Positions 1 to 11,861 of a stretch of 64,000 nucleotides of DNA are shown one piece after another (position 1 is the first letter of the stretch; each line of letters begins with the position of its first letter). Source of the stretch: Evernia prunastri (Eukaryota > Ascomycota > Lecanoromycetes > Lecanorales > Parmeliaceae); NCBI GenBank assembly GCA_003184365.1, contig NKYR01000010.1, forward strand, positions 372,001 through 436,000, given 5' to 3'. Position numbers and translations under genes: made by a program. The notes under the pieces were generated by a model. That model searched no databases. It saw only the letters and a program-made list of their open reading frames with translations, and was not told where the DNA came from.

Positions 1-987
1 ATAATAATATCTAACGGCTGAGACGGCGCAGCCGGTAAATGAAAGAAATGCATCTCTCGTGTTGTGATGCTTTGTTAGATGGTAAGATACTCTAAAATAT
101 TCTTAATGATTAGCCATTATGCGACAGAGTAACTTCTTCGCGAAGATTTCTCTGGATGTTTATCATCTTGCGGAACATATAAAGAGAGAAGAATAGGTGT
201 GTGGGTAGCCAAGGCATCTTACCAACACGAAATGACGTTGGAAGTGACCTGTGAGATTGGCCCGCATGAGCTTTTCTTAGGGTGCTTGTTGCTCGGGTGC
301 TAGTACCCAGTTACGCTAAATTCAAGGGACCACCCCCCAAAGTCCCCTGCAAGCGAGCCACAAAGTCGGCCGTGCTTTTTGCTTGACTCCTAGTGAAATA
401 TCCAACGCCGCCAACAGCTTGACCACCTCAGCGATTGGTTATCGCTGAGTGTTTCAGACTTGTTCCAACCCAAATCTGGCTGGACGGCTTACTTGGGGAT
501 CAAACCCCCTTGTCTCGCAAATGCCGTCAAAGCATTGCGAGGCTCAGAGGGGGGAAAATTAATTGGATCACCAACTGGGCAACGACATAACTAACATCCT
601 GCCCGCTGCGCCCTGCGCAACTATTGTCAAATTTGACCGCTTCTTCTCTCACTCATATGCACAGCGGCTCTTGATCAAATCATACATGAGAGCCTCTCCC
701 ACGCATCTCTCTTCAAAGGCGTCGCTGCCCATGTTTCATGACTGTATCATCAATGCTGTCCACATGAAGTAATATACAGCCTTCTCAACCACTGTTCTGC
801 GCTTCTTGCCTATTTTTGGTCAAATGATTCTATCAAGAAAAGTACTTTTTCCTCATTAATCTCATAAGCCATATAAACCTATCACCGGATACCCGTCTCT
901 ACGCCTACTTGGTTATTCGTCTTCATGCTTCATGACAATAATATAGCTTACGCCGGGATCGATCTCTATTAATCTGTACCAAGAAAG
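1..987. other. Intergenic sequence upstream of the first gene
   Basis: No coding region is supported here. Short open frames (for example 563-772) lack coding character and recognisable motifs. The last ~200 bases before 988 are AT-rich and would serve as promoter for the downstream gene. Confidence 0.5.
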
Positions 988-2199
988 ATGGCCATCAAAT
1001 ATCGAGCCGCTCAAGAGTCCATTGGCCTCACTCAAGTCCCGGCAGATGATCCCTCCTTACCACCAGACATTATCGCACCTGGACAGGCTGCGGTGCCCAC
1101 CGCTTTTGTGACAGACTCATTAATCGCCACATCATCCACCCCGATCAGTACCCTGTCTTCAACTGCTACTACAAGCAGTCGAAGCTCCGCAACCGCAGCA
1201 CCAACCCACAGCGCTGCTGCCTCCAAGGGTGGAAGTGGACTCAGTCGTGGCGATATCGCCGCTATAGTTATTCCGATCGCACTTCTGGCAATACTAATCC
1301 CGATACTTGTCCTATTGTATCTCGACCGTAAGCATAGAGTGGCGGCACAGAAAAGGTCTAGTCACCGAAGTTCGAATGAGGTCATGCTCAAGAAGCGTTC
1401 GAGTATCCAGAAACCACCGCAGCCGAAAGGTCCCAAACCAGCCCGCCCTGAACGGACACCCCGAAGGAGCGTAATAGATCCTCCAACACCAGAAACGCGC
1501 AACTCACTTGGCCTATTCAACTTTGAGCTATCGCCTCCGTCGACGCCCGGTATGGGATGGATGACGCCCAACCCCAGGTTTAGCATTGCACGAGCACTGC
1601 AGATGCGCCGCTCTCAGCCATCTATCGTTCAATCTCAGCCTCGTACTTCGCGGGGAGAGTCTGATCGCCCTCCAACGGGAGACTCGGAGCGCTCAGAGCG
1701 ACGCCGGACAAGGACTAGTATATTCGACCCTCCACCGCCGTATGCGACCGATGCCGTGCCGTCCAAACCGACATCACATTTTGCCCCCCTGGAGCGGATA
1801 GGAACGCTGCAAAGTGCGGACCGTCCCCATGGACCCACTATGCAGCCGGCAATGGCCCCGAGGCTGCCTGCCATCGCTACCACCAACGGCGCTCTTGATG
1901 TTCAACAACAAAGGTACACGCCCCGCCATACACCCCGCGCATCAAGCGAGATCCTGCAACTACCGGATGCGTATGGTGTTGTTCACCCGCGATCACCCTC
2001 CCCTACTCTGTCCATACATCATGGCTCTAATCTAAGTCGTCCTTTTTCGTACACAGCGCCGGAGAGGATCTCAGATGTTTCCGGGCTGTCAGACGAGCCG
2101 GAGCCATGGAGGAGGATGAGGGAGTCAAATGGATCGTCGGTCATCTCACCTATTGACAGCGATGAGAGCTCCACGATACATCCGCATCAGGTTCTCTGA
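988..2199 (+). CDS. Single-pass membrane protein with Ser/Thr-rich N-terminus and basic proline-rich tail
   Basis: Single-exon frame of 403 residues. Residues ~40-85 are Ser/Thr/Ala-rich, as in O-mannosylated extracellular stalks. A strong transmembrane helix follows at about residues 90-111 (AAIVIPIALLAILIPILVLL), then a Lys/Arg cluster just after the membrane, which suggests an N-out, C-in orientation. The long tail is rich in Pro, Ser and Arg with PPPPY-like and SPPSTP motifs, and looks like a disordered cytosolic region with phosphorylation or SH3/WW-binding sites. This architecture is common among fungal Skg6/Mid2-like surface proteins, but I see no defining domain. There is no obvious signal peptide at the N-terminus; an upstream exon could have been missed. 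Function is not assigned. Confidence 0.72.
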   Translation: MAIKYRAAQESIGLTQVPADDPSLPPDIIAPGQAAVPTAFVTDSLIATSSTPISTLSSTATTSSRSSATAAPTHSAAASKGGSGLSRGDIAAIVIPIALLAILIPILVLLYLDRKHRVAAQKRSSHRSSNEVMLKKRSSIQKPPQPKGPKPARPERTPRRSVIDPPTPETRNSLGLFNFELSPPSTPGMGWMTPNPRFSIARALQMRRSQPSIVQSQPRTSRGESDRPPTGDSERSERRRTRTSIFDPPPPYATDAVPSKPTSHFAPLERIGTLQSADRPHGPTMQPAMAPRLPAIATTNGALDVQQQRYTPRHTPRASSEILQLPDAYGVVHPRSPSPTLSIHHGSNLSRPFSYTAPERISDVSGLSDEPEPWRRMRESNGSSVISPIDSDESSTIHPHQVL

Positions 2200-2618
2200 A
2201 TTTGCAGTGTGGCGGGGAATTTTGAAATTTCGTGATATCCACTTGCAGCATTTGAGCGTGTAATTATACTGTCACTATAATGTTTGAAGTAAACAATAAT
2301 CAGATTTAAAGAAGTGATTCAAATCTGTTTCTTGTGCTGCTCATGATATTTTTGCTGTACATTGGCCGGCCAATAGCGATACAGTATCCGTATTACATAA
2401 TTTCGCTGATGACGAGCAACCTCCGAGGCTTCTACATTCCAAACAGACTTGACTGTATTTCCTATTTTAAGATTCCAGTTTCTTGACATTGGAAGGCCTT
2501 CTCATGATCTTTATGAGCACGTTATCAATAGCCAACGAAGACAGATTGACCAAAAGTACAGGAACAAACCGGGCAGGGAGGGACTAGTCTGACCTCCATA
2601 TCACACATTGGCTAAAGT
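2200..2618. other. Intergenic spacer between two co-directional genes
   Basis: AT-rich sequence following the stop at 2199; likely 3' UTR of the first gene plus promoter of the Aim3-like gene. No gene seen. Confidence 0.5.
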
Positions 2619-3949
2619 ATGGACCGAGTGAAGAACGTGGCTAAAGGAGGTTGGCATCCTCCAGTGCGGTCGGAACATAAGCATATCAATCAAGTGGTAT
2701 GCTGTTCCATGACCCCGCTTCAACTCGCCGAGGACGCTGACAGTTGAATGAATAGGCGGGATGGGTAGGACACGGCAAAGAATCAAGCAATTCCCTCAAA
2801 GCATCGGAACATACCTCTCGCCCTCTCGCATCACTTAAAGATCCTGACGCCTTTGGTCCGCCTCCAAAGAATGTTAATTTTCATGGTGGGGCAGCTGCCT
2901 CCAATGCTGTCATGCCGGACCGCAGAGGGATGGGAGCACCATTGTCGGCGGACGAGATACGAGCGCAGGAAATTGAAGAGCAAAAAGCTGCACAAGCTGT
3001 TGAAAAACCTGCCCCACCGCCGGTCCCATATCGAGCCAATACAACAGGTTTGTCTACTGCAGGTTTACCGAAGCCTCCGGTACGGCGACTTGAGAATGGA
3101 GAAGCATCCGTATCATCCAGCCCAACTGCAAAGCCAAAACCGTCGCTGCCTCCACGGCTACCACCAAGACAGAATTCGCATCCTACGACGAATGCACCTT
3201 CACCTCCACCAGATTACAACTCCGCCACACAACAACCACCTTCTAAAGACCCATATCTCAATCAAGGAGCTCTGGGACGACTCGGAAAAGCTGGCGTTTC
3301 TGTTCCTGGCCTTGGCATTGGTGGAGGGCAGGGAAGCTCGCAGGCTTCGAACCCATGGCGCAATGAACCAAATTCCAATGCACCCTCCACACCCAGCCCA
3401 ATCGTGACTCAAACCCCGTCAATAGGCGCCCTTCAATCCCGCTTCGGACAAATGACTACCTCTCCCACATCTTCCTCACCTACCCAAGCGCCGGCACCAT
3501 CCCAAGGTACCTCTTTCGCCCAGAAACAAGCCGCCCTCCACACCGCATCACAATTCCGGAACGACCCCTCCTCGATCACTCTCTCAGACGCACGCAACTC
3601 CGCGGCCACAGCCAATAATTTCCGCGAACGACATGGGGAGCAGGTAGCTACGGGCTGGAAAGGCGCGAACGCATTGAATAAGAAATACGATGTTGCGAAC
3701 CGAGTCAATGGCATCGCAGGCCAGACTGGAAGCGTATCACCCGGAAGAGAAGATGGGCCAATAACTTTACGAGACAATACTGCGAGTCCGGTTGGAGGAG
3801 GAGCGAGCATGCCAGCTTCCCCGTGGGCCAATGAGCCGAGCCAAAGCTCTTTCAGGAAGCCGCCTCCCCCTCCGCCCGTGAAGAGGAGCGGGACGGGAAG
3901 CGGTGGGACGCCTCCGCCTGTGCCAATGGGAAGCAAACCTAGGACGTGA
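2619..3949 (+). CDS. Aim3-like proline-rich adaptor protein
   Basis: Two-exon model: 2619-2696 and 2756-3949, 423 residues. Exon 1 begins MDRVKNVAKGGWHP and ends INQV; exon 2 continues AGWVGHGK and then HTSRPLASLKDPDAFGPPPK, a block I recognise from the filamentous-fungal relatives of yeast Aim3. The 59-bp intron has a GTATGC donor, a GCTGAC branch site and a TAG acceptor and keeps phase 0, so the first Met is at 2619 rather than the internal Met at 2912. The rest is low-complexity: SH3-type proline motifs (SLPPRLPPR, PPPPPPVKR), a GxLGRLGKAGVSVPGLGIGG element and an Ala-rich helix near residues 260-320. The yeast protein binds the Rvs167 SH3 domain at actin patches; a role in cortical actin or endocytosis is an inference from that family. 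It is far shorter than yeast Aim3 (947 residues). Confidence 0.8.
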
Positions 3950-4166
3950 AAAGGATGGGACATGGCAACTTCTGATGAGCGATAGACTTGAATTTATATA
4001 CCCTAATGAAACAGAATCCATGCAATGGCCAATCCTTGCGCCTCCAACCTTTTCCCAAGACATCATGCCATTGCTCATTCAATGTCATCCGACGAATCCA
4101 CTTCCCAATCCGAAAATCCCCCTCCCCTGATATCGCCCAATCAAACACACGAAAAAACACCATCAA

Positions 4167-4721
4167 CTACCCAAACCCCCCTCTTCCCAACCCGTCCGTC
4201 ACCTCACAACACTCCCCCCCCCCCCCCTCCCTCCTCCCCTTCCTCCTCAAAACCCAATTCGTAAACCCGCCCGCCCGCATCCTCTTCCTCCGCTCCTCGT
4301 TAATCCTCCTCCTCTCCTCATCCCCTCCCACCCCGCCTCCATCCCCCCCTTCATCCCGAACCAGAACCTCGCCCTCACCACCCCTATACCCATCTCCCCC
4401 TTCCTCTTCCCTCGCATACCCATCCCTCCCATCTCCCCCATCTCCCCCTTCCCTCGCATACCCATCTCCCCCTTCCCCCGCCCTCCCATCCACATCCCCA
4501 TCCCCATGCGCCCCGCACCCGCCCCCCGTCCAGTCGCTCGTCTGGCAGAAGCACGTCCGCCGCTGCAGCTGCGCGATGCGCGCCGCGTTGTCGCGCTCCA
4601 GCTCGGCGAAGCGCGCCCCGTTCGAGGCGGCCTTGTCGGCGCGGCGCGAGCGGTGGGCGCGGACGGTGCTGCGGACGGTGGTGGCGGTTAGGGCGATGAG
4701 GGCGATGAGGAGGGATGCCAT
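4167..4721 (-). CDS. Small hypothetical protein with N-terminal membrane anchor and Gly/Asp/Glu-rich tail
   Basis: Open frame of 184 residues. It opens with MASLLIALIALTATTV, a hydrophobic stretch that could be a signal anchor, followed by a charged helical segment (about residues 22-52, many R, A, E) and a Cys pair near CFCQT. From about residue 65 onward the protein is dominated by Gly-Asp-Gly and Gly-Glu runs encoded by a degenerate GGGGATGGG-type minisatellite. That tail could be either translated repeat or chance opening of a repeat, so only the first ~60 residues look convincingly coding. It lies tail-to-tail with the Aim3-like gene. No family recognised. Confidence 0.42.
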   Translation of the reverse strand: MASLLIALIALTATTVRSTVRAHRSRRADKAASNGARFAELERDNAARIAQLQRRTCFCQTSDWTGGGCGAHGDGDVDGRAGEGGDGYAREGGDGGDGRDGYAREEEGGDGYRGGEGEVLVRDEGGDGGGVGGDEERRRINEERRKRMRAGGFTNWVLRRKGRREGGGGECCEVTDGLGRGGFG

Positions 4722-6368
4722 TTTTCGGGTTAAGAAAGTTGGGGGGGGGGAGGTGGAGGTGGAGGTGAGGTGTATGGGGGAGAGAGGGGAAAGGGTGTGG
4801 TGCGTTGGGCGGAGGTGGAGGTGGCGATGGTATATTTTATTTGATAGGCAGGGAAAGCGGGCGGGTCTCGGGTCTCTTTTGATATCCCGATGGTAAAGTA
4901 GGTAGCGTAGGGATGTGTTCTGTGCTGGACAGAGTTGGATAGGTTTTGTTTGAAAATGGAGATTGGGATGGGGATGGGGATAGGGTACTCTTATAAATTA
5001 TGTCTTTCTCGGTTTCGACGACTGCGCGCTTCTTCATGGTGCTTGCTGATGTCAATCATGGCGTATTCGTTCGGCTTTGGGAGGCAATTGGAGGCAATTG
5101 ATGACGGTGACGGGTGCTAGGGACGAGGGTAGGGCTTGCCAGAGCCCCCTCTCGCGTTTACCCTAAAGAGGCTTAAATCCGTGATGATGCGTCAACAATC
5201 AACGGGAGGGTTTTCAGCTTTCGAGATGGGATGAGATGCGTGTTTTTTTGGTTATTAGCAGACTGTATGACTAACAAACAAACCATGGGGAAATCCGAAT
5301 TCAAAAAAAAAAGAAAATTGCGCAAGAGCAACACCATTACATATCCTATCAAGTCCACAATCGAGTTCATTCTGAATCCAGTCCCCGAGTCCGTCGTCCA
5401 GGCCGTCGGGCATTTATTCCTTTTCTTCCCCGCGAGAACTTTGGCTAAAATTCATACATACATATTTATTAGGTGTTGAGAGAGAGATTGGATTCTCGTA
5501 CTCGTCGCCGTAAGACCTTGCCGTCGCTACGTATCGTCCGTCGTTGAAAATCATAAAAAAAATGCGCATCTCTCTACTTGAGTTGCTCATCTGACATTCA
5601 ACTGTAAGCAAGAAATGCGCAGAGTGAGCAACTCAGCCTTGCTCTGCGGTGAGCAGGAAACGCGCAAGATGTGCTAAATGGGCAGATCTGAATTTAGGAA
5701 TATTCATTTCGGATATGCCGATGTTGTTTTGTAAGATTACTTGACTATCGCAGCTGTTCTTATGAACTGTGTGCTTTGATCCCTTCAGACTATTCTTTCT
5801 CTCTCTTTACACTCGCCACGATTTCAGTCTTGTCGTGATTTAATGTTGCATGGATAGGTATTTCTTAAGTCACACACTTCCACAAGCGTTTTACTGTAAT
5901 GGCGCACGTGTATGTGTTTGTGGAGACCCCGCATTTTGATGGTCGTTGGTTTCCGAGTCTCGGGATCCAGAACGTCATGCTACCGCTTGCTTTTCCATCT
6001 CCTTCCATTTACTACTCTATATCTCCGAGTTCAATCACCCTATGAGACCATTGCCCTCAATTTTCTCCTCTGCAGTTCGCATCGAGGGGATACTAGGAGA
6101 CCAACTATTTGTCGATGCTTCGGCCCTATCATTTTCATAGGCTTGCAAGGATTCCGTTCAGAAAGGGTACCATGTGTGTACCAGAGATGCATGTGGAAGC
6201 TACCTTGCTCATAAAGGTGGTCTTGCATCATAAAAGCATGCTGCAACTATCATGGGACTCATCCCCGCACTGTCTGCTTTATATACATCCCCTGTGTTTG
6301 TATATAGCACATCTCTCCTCTCTTCCATATGCTTCGTATGTGTCTTCTGCGCCTTCACTCCACCTAAG
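4722..6368. other. Gene-free stretch between small hypothetical and GH125 gene
   Basis: About 1.6 kb with only short, low-quality open frames on both strands. It contains the upstream region of the minus-strand small gene and of the plus-strand mannosidase. The latter has a pyrimidine-rich stretch before its ATG. No RNA gene or repeat family recognised. Confidence 0.5.
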
Positions 6369-8289
6369 ATGTGGCCTCTCCTTTTACTTTTCGTATGGCT
6401 TTGTACGAAGAGCTTCACAGCAGCCCAAACTTGTCCAGATTACGCCGACTATGCTGCTGCACCACATGCACCTTTCTCGGGTGGAGGGTATAATCTCTCC
6501 TACCAGAGGCCCGCGCCTGCTTGCCGAACTTTCAACTCATCGGCTGTCGAAAGCACCATTGCTCGTCTGAATGCAACAATCACAGACCCCGACCTTTCCC
6601 GTCTGTTCGAAAACAGCTTTCCCAACACTCTAGATACGGCGATCAAGTGGAAAGGTTACGCTGCTGACAGTGCTGACGAGGAGTTGATATTTGTCATTAC
6701 TGGAGACATGTATACAGTGATTGATTGACTCAAAGCATGCGCAATATAGCTGATAAGGATTCAAAGAAACGCCATGTGGCTCAGGGACTCGGCCAATCAA
6801 ATGCAGTCCTACCTCTCTCTCCTTAATTCCACCGCTGACACCTCCCCATCGTCCAATGACACCATAGCCTCGCTCTACCGAGGCGTCATCAACCTTCAAT
6901 CCCGCTACCTCCTCTCAAACCCCTACTGCAATTCCTTCCAGCCACCATCTGAATCCGGTCTTCCCCCCTCCGTCAACCGCGCCGCTACCAACGACGTGGT
7001 CACCCCATCATATTCCAACACCACAGTCTACGAGTGTAAATACGAGCTCGACTCCCTCGCTGCGTTCCTCGAGATCAGCACAGACTACTACGCCGCCACC
7101 AACGACGTCGCCTTCTTCACGAAATACAACTGGCTCTCCGCGGTCCAAGCTGTCCTAAACACCGCTCAATCAATGACACAACCAACCTACGCGGCAAACG
7201 GCAGCGTCAATACCCTCCCCTACACCTTCCAACGTCTCACCACCTCCGCCGAGGACACCCTCGACAACAAAGGGACCGGAAACCCCGTCCGAGACGGCAC
7301 CGGCCTGCTCCGCTCCGCCTTCCGACCTTCAGACGACGCTTGCATATACGAATTCTTCATCCCCGCCAACATGATGTTCGCACACTACCTCAACACCACC
7401 TCCGCCATCCTCACCGCCATGGGCAACGACAACAACAGCACAACCCTCGCCAACGAAATGACCGCCCTATCCGCCTCCATCGCCGCGGCCATCACCGCGC
7501 ACGGCACCGTCTCCGACCCCGCCCTCGGCGCCGCCGCCGACGACGACGTCGTCTTCGCGTACGAAGTCGACGGCTACGGCTCCCGGAACGTCATGGACGA
7601 CGCCAACATCCCCTCCCTCCTCTCCGCGCCGTTCATCGGCTACCTGGACCGCAACGACCCCGTCTACCAGGCGACCCGGGCCCTCGTGCTGAGCGGCGAT
7701 ACGAACCCTTATTACATGCGCGGCGCCGTCATCAGCGCGGTCGGGGGGCCGCACGATGGGCCGGGGTATGCGTGGCCGATGGCGGGTATTGTGCGGATCC
7801 TGACGAGCGATGATGAGGGGGAGATTGTGGGCGGGTTGAAGGAGCTTGTGGGGTCGACGGATGGGTTGGGTGGGTGGGGTGTTTTTTTTTTTTTGCTTGC
7901 GGGGGCTTCTGTTTCTTTTTCTTTTTCTTTTTCTTTTTCTTCTTCTTTTTCTCCTTCTTCTTCTGTTGTAAGAAAATTGATCGTTCAGAGCTAACTATAA
8001 ATCCTTTTGTACGGCAGGGTTGATACACGAGAGTATCAATACGTTCAACCAGTCTGATTACACGAGACCGTGGTAAGTAAGAACTCTTCCCCCCTCCCCC
8101 TCCACATTATCTCGCCCTCTCCCCCCATCTCTCTCACGTCTCCCTTCTCCCCATTCAGTCCGTCCCCAACCTGAATAACGCCCCCCAATCCATAACAGGT
8201 TCTCCTGGGTCAACGGCCTCTTCGGGCAAATGCTTCTGGATCTCGAGAATAGGAAGCCGGATGTTTTGAAGATGAGCTTTCAGAGGTGA
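6369..8289 (+). CDS. Secreted GH125 exo-alpha-1,6-mannosidase
   Basis: Four-exon model: 6369-6709, 6767-7869, 8018-8072, 8199-8289; 529 residues. The start at 6369 is chosen because it gives a clean signal peptide (MWPLLLLFVWLCTKSFTAAQ); an in-frame upstream ATG at 6252 exists. The first splice rebuilds the family hallmark GDINAMWLRDSANQM. Later splices rebuild DGLGLIHESIN and YTRPWFSWVNGLFGQMLLDL, ending MSFQR and a stop. GH125 enzymes are metal-independent inverting exo-alpha-1,6-mannosidases acting on N-glycan or mannan side chains; several NxS/T sequons fit a secreted glycoprotein. Length matches the family. Intron 2 (7870-8017) contains a long T/C tract, and its unspliced frame runs into low-complexity FSFSFS sequence, so an ORF-only call would end wrongly at 7994. 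Confidence 0.9.
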
Positions 8290-8740
8290 GCTTTTTGTGG
8301 TGGATTGGAATGGATGGGATGGGATAGGATGGGATGGATGGATGGGTGGATTGGACATGCTGAACAATGGGTTGAATGGATCGCATGGACTGTAACGGAT
8401 TGATTGATTGATTGAATGAATGAATGGATGAATGGATTGAATGAACGGATTGAATAAATGGGTGGATGAGTGGATCGAATGGAATGGATTGTATATCGAA
8501 ATAAACGATCGAATAGATCAAATAAACCGAACGCACCGAATGGAACGACAGTGTGGCCGTGGAAAGTTTTTGACCACTTGGAAGGAGGTTTGAGGAGAAG
8601 GAAGGGGGGGGGGGGTTAAGATGATGATTGCTATCTTATCTGCTTTTGGATGATGAAGAGAGGGGAAAGCCTAAAGGGAGCGCTGGGGAAGAGGGAGGTG
8701 AAGGAGGAAGAGGAGCAGGAGGATAAGCAGTACAAGCAGG

Positions 8741-8773
<33 letters not shown>

Positions 8774-9692
8774 TAAGTCGGGGAATTGGGCTGGGTGTTA
8801 GGTGTTGGGTGCTAGGTGCTAGGTGCTCGGTCCTAAGTGCTGAGTGCTGTATAGGGAATTTCGCAGGGAATGATGAGATGACAAAAACCCATGACATCGC
8901 CAAGCTACTTAACCTGTCCGCGAAGCGAAAGGAGGATCAGTCGCGCTGGAATCGGCGTCGGGAACGAATCGCGTCTTTGTGTGTAACTTGTATGCTGACG
9001 CTTGTTGTGTCCGTGTATTTTATATCGTCTGAGGGTTTGTGGTCTACAGTGCTGTTGATCTGCAACACCGTGATCTATCTACAATGCACTCCTTGTTCTG
9101 CGCTCTTCTGTCTCTGTTCTGTTCCGTTCCCTCTGCTCTGCTCCCTTCTGCTCTGCTCTGCCTTATTCGGGCTGTCTCTGTATAATCCAACCGATCCTTC
9201 GTCATACGTAACTTTCCTCACTGGTGGCATGCTTTACCCACCCACCCACCTGTTCTATCAAGTGCACTATGTACTGATCAGATTGTGGGTAGATCAAACC
9301 GTCGTCTGGGTATTTTCAGTCAGATCAGAGGCGAGGGTTTGTGCCTTCATATTTTTCTCCTCTTGTCGAGGACGTGGGAAGGAGCATTCTACGATCAAGG
9401 GTCAGCCAGCCAGCCAGCCAGCTAGCTAGTAGTCAGCCAGCCAACGAGTCAGTCAGTCATCCAGTCACATTAGTAAGGTGCTGTGGAAGAAAATCCTCAA
9501 AATGTCCAAGCACTTTCGCATCCCTAAATACATGCTAATCTGGGGAATCGTTTTTTGGCAAAAACACAACATCAATGGAACATGGATCGGTCTCAGAGAA
9601 CGCCCGCCCCCTGCTCAGTGTCTCTCATGCGGTCAACATATGTTCCTATGATTTGATTGGAGCTCATGACCGTGTCCATCCCCCGGCTATTC
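8290..9692. repeat. Microsatellite-rich intergenic region
   Basis: Between convergent genes. It contains (GGATGGGAT/GGATG)n at ~8311-8355, (ATTG)n and (AATG)n at ~8398-8450, a G12 run at ~8606-8617, a GGAGCA hexamer tract at ~8735-8775, degenerate AGGTGCT octamers at ~8797-8848, CTCTG/TCTGC repeats at ~9100-9175 and a CAGC tract at ~9400-9470. The 259-residue plus frame at 8650-9429 is built from these repeats (EQEQEQ, LLCSALF), so I do not treat it as a gene. Confidence 0.7.
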
Positions 9693-11861
9693 CTAATGGG
9701 GCTGCATCTCCGCCTCTGCTTTCCTCTCTTCCGCAGTCTTGGGCTCGTCCGGCACAATCTCATAGGCGGAGGCGTCCCCGTTCATCTCTTCCTTTTCGCT
9801 CTGCGCCTTTTTCGGCGACTCGGATCGGTGGGGGCCCGCAGCGCCGTTCTGCGCCTTCTTTGGGGACTCGGAACGCTTCGGGGCTTCCGTCTTCTTCGGG
9901 GAATCCGAACGCTTCGGGGGGTCGCTCTTCTTCGGGGACTCGGAGCGCTTCGAGAGGTCGCTCTTCTTGGGTGATTCGGAACGCTTGGAAGGTTCGCCCT
10001 TTCCCTTGGTGTCCCCGGAGCTTTTGGTCTTTGCACCCTCACCACCCGTCTTCATCCTGTCCTGCAAGGCTTTCAGGTCTTCTTGAACGGTATCTTTCAC
10101 GTTTTTGGCGCCGTTCTGTGCTTTGGCAGATATATCTCCCGCAGCATCTTTTGCGTTGTTGCTCAGGTCTTGAGCTCCTTTCTGCGCCTTGGCTGGTAGG
10201 TCACCAGCGACGTCTTTAGCTTTTTCGCTGAGTTCGTGTGCGCCTTGTTGGACCTTAGCCCCAATGTCTTTAGCATTCGCTTGTGCCTTTTCGTTGAAGT
10301 CCTTGGTTTCTTCCTTTATGTTGCGTTTGGCGTTTTCGAGCTTGGCCTTCATCTCTGGGGGTGGCTCGGTGTCCCCGCCCTGCCTTCCTTCAACGGCTTC
10401 GCGGATCTCTCGCCCAACATCCTTGACAGCGTCACGGGATGACTCTTTAACATTCTCTTCCTTGGTCGGCTTTGGAGGCTCAGAATGAGCACGAGCTATG
10501 TAGTTGTTGTAGAAATACGTCATGAATAGGTATGCCAAGGGCGCAAGGTAGACCAGATTCATGAGGATGGCTAGTACTTGCCCGGACGTATCGAGACAAT
10601 GGACTCTTTGACTGCCCATCCGATATCTGATCTCTTCCTGTGCCTTTTCGACCTCGGCTGCATGGATGGCGTCGATGCCGAACGTCTCGCCTTGGTAGTT
10701 CCTGACGTTCTCTGCAAGACCCTCTTCTCCGGCTGCGCGTAAGGCAGCTTTCTTGAGCCAGTTTCCAAGACCTGCTGCTGTTGTCGCGCTGGTTAGAGCG
10801 CTGCTGAGGGTCGAAGAGACTGTAGAGGCTGTACTTGGAAGAGCGGTGGAGAGATTGTGTACGTAAAGGTATGCCTCTTGGACCGGTATGTCGTAAGCTA
10901 TGAAGAGGTGGGCAAAAGCGTACAAAGCACCGAAGACTATCTGAGCAATCTGAAGGAATGTCAAGGTCTTCTTCACCGCTCGGGGAACTCGGATGGTAAG
11001 GGCGGACAGAGCGTAGTATGAATACTGAACACAGTCAGCGATTTCTCCCATTTACTACCAATCAGGTACCGGGGTGCTCACCATGATCGTGTGCAAGAAG
11101 GAGTTGATGAAGACAAACATCCAGATTGGAGGAGACATATAACGAATGCCAGCCCACATGCACAGCATGGCCCCAGCATGATGGAAGGTCTGTAACACCG
11201 AGCTTTTCTTGCCTTTGGTGAGAATGATTGCGGTATCGACGATTTCATAGAATTTCGAAATGTAGAACAGCCATCCGTAAAAAGCGAGGCCCTCATTCCA
11301 AATTCTGCCAACGTCGGTTGAGTCCGGAATGTCTCCGGCGAGCTTCATAGCTCTATCGGTGAAACTCCAGACGCTTGTGCTGGTGTTGTACGTGGCAGCA
11401 CTGCCCAGCCCACGTGGACCCTGCAGCTTGCAGAGCGCGTCGGCTGCACCGGCAAGCCCATATTGCCCATCTAGACCAGGCCATGATTGCTGGATCGCAT
11501 TGAGCATACCAAGAAAGGTCCACCCGGAGTACAAGGCGAGGAAGACATTGTGCACAACGACTAACGCCCAGAAAGCGAGTGACTTGCTGAAAGCCCATGG
11601 CTTGTGATTTCTGTCCTTGTTGATTTTGTTGACCTCGCTCACAATGGCCGTGTAGAGTAGAGCAATGGTGATAGGGATCGCAACATGAAGAGCCTTGTTA
11701 TAGAGGTCGGGAGGGATGTTGAAAGGCCGAGCAAGGGTATGGTCTGATAATGAGGGACTTAGGGTTTGGGGGTTCTGTCCGGGTTTGTACCACAGTAGAG
11801 ACGATGGAGGATGAGTGAGTTGTACTGAAGGCGCCGTTGAGCTGACGGAGGGGAGAGACAT
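9693..11861 (-). CDS. ELO-family fatty-acid elongase with long repetitive C-terminal tail
   Basis: Two-exon model: 11082-11861 and 9693-11024, 703 residues. The 57-bp intron (GTGAGC donor, GCTGACTG branch, TTCAG acceptor) joins FLHTIM to YSYYALSALTI, restoring the conserved elongase motif. The membrane part (residues ~40-340) has several hydrophobic helices, WLFYISKFYEIVDT and the active-site element LQTFHHAGAM near residue 224. Here the usual HxxHH box reads QTFHH, as I remember from Gig30-type fungal elongases. It should act in the ER condensing step of acyl elongation. From about residue 450 there is a Lys/Ala/Glu-rich segment of roughly 11-residue repeats (AKDxxAKxQxG), then six or more KRSESPKK repeats. 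That tail looks disordered and basic. The ATG at 11861 is preferred; upstream codons are not ATG. Confidence 0.88.

Noticed and set aside
6252..6368. Upstream in-frame ATG for the GH125 gene
   Set aside because: Starting at 6252 would bury the clear signal peptide that begins at 6369.
8650..9429. 259-residue plus-strand open frame
   Set aside because: Composed of translated simple repeats (EQEQEQ, LLCSALF, QPASQPAS) with no domain or codon signal; treated as repeat.
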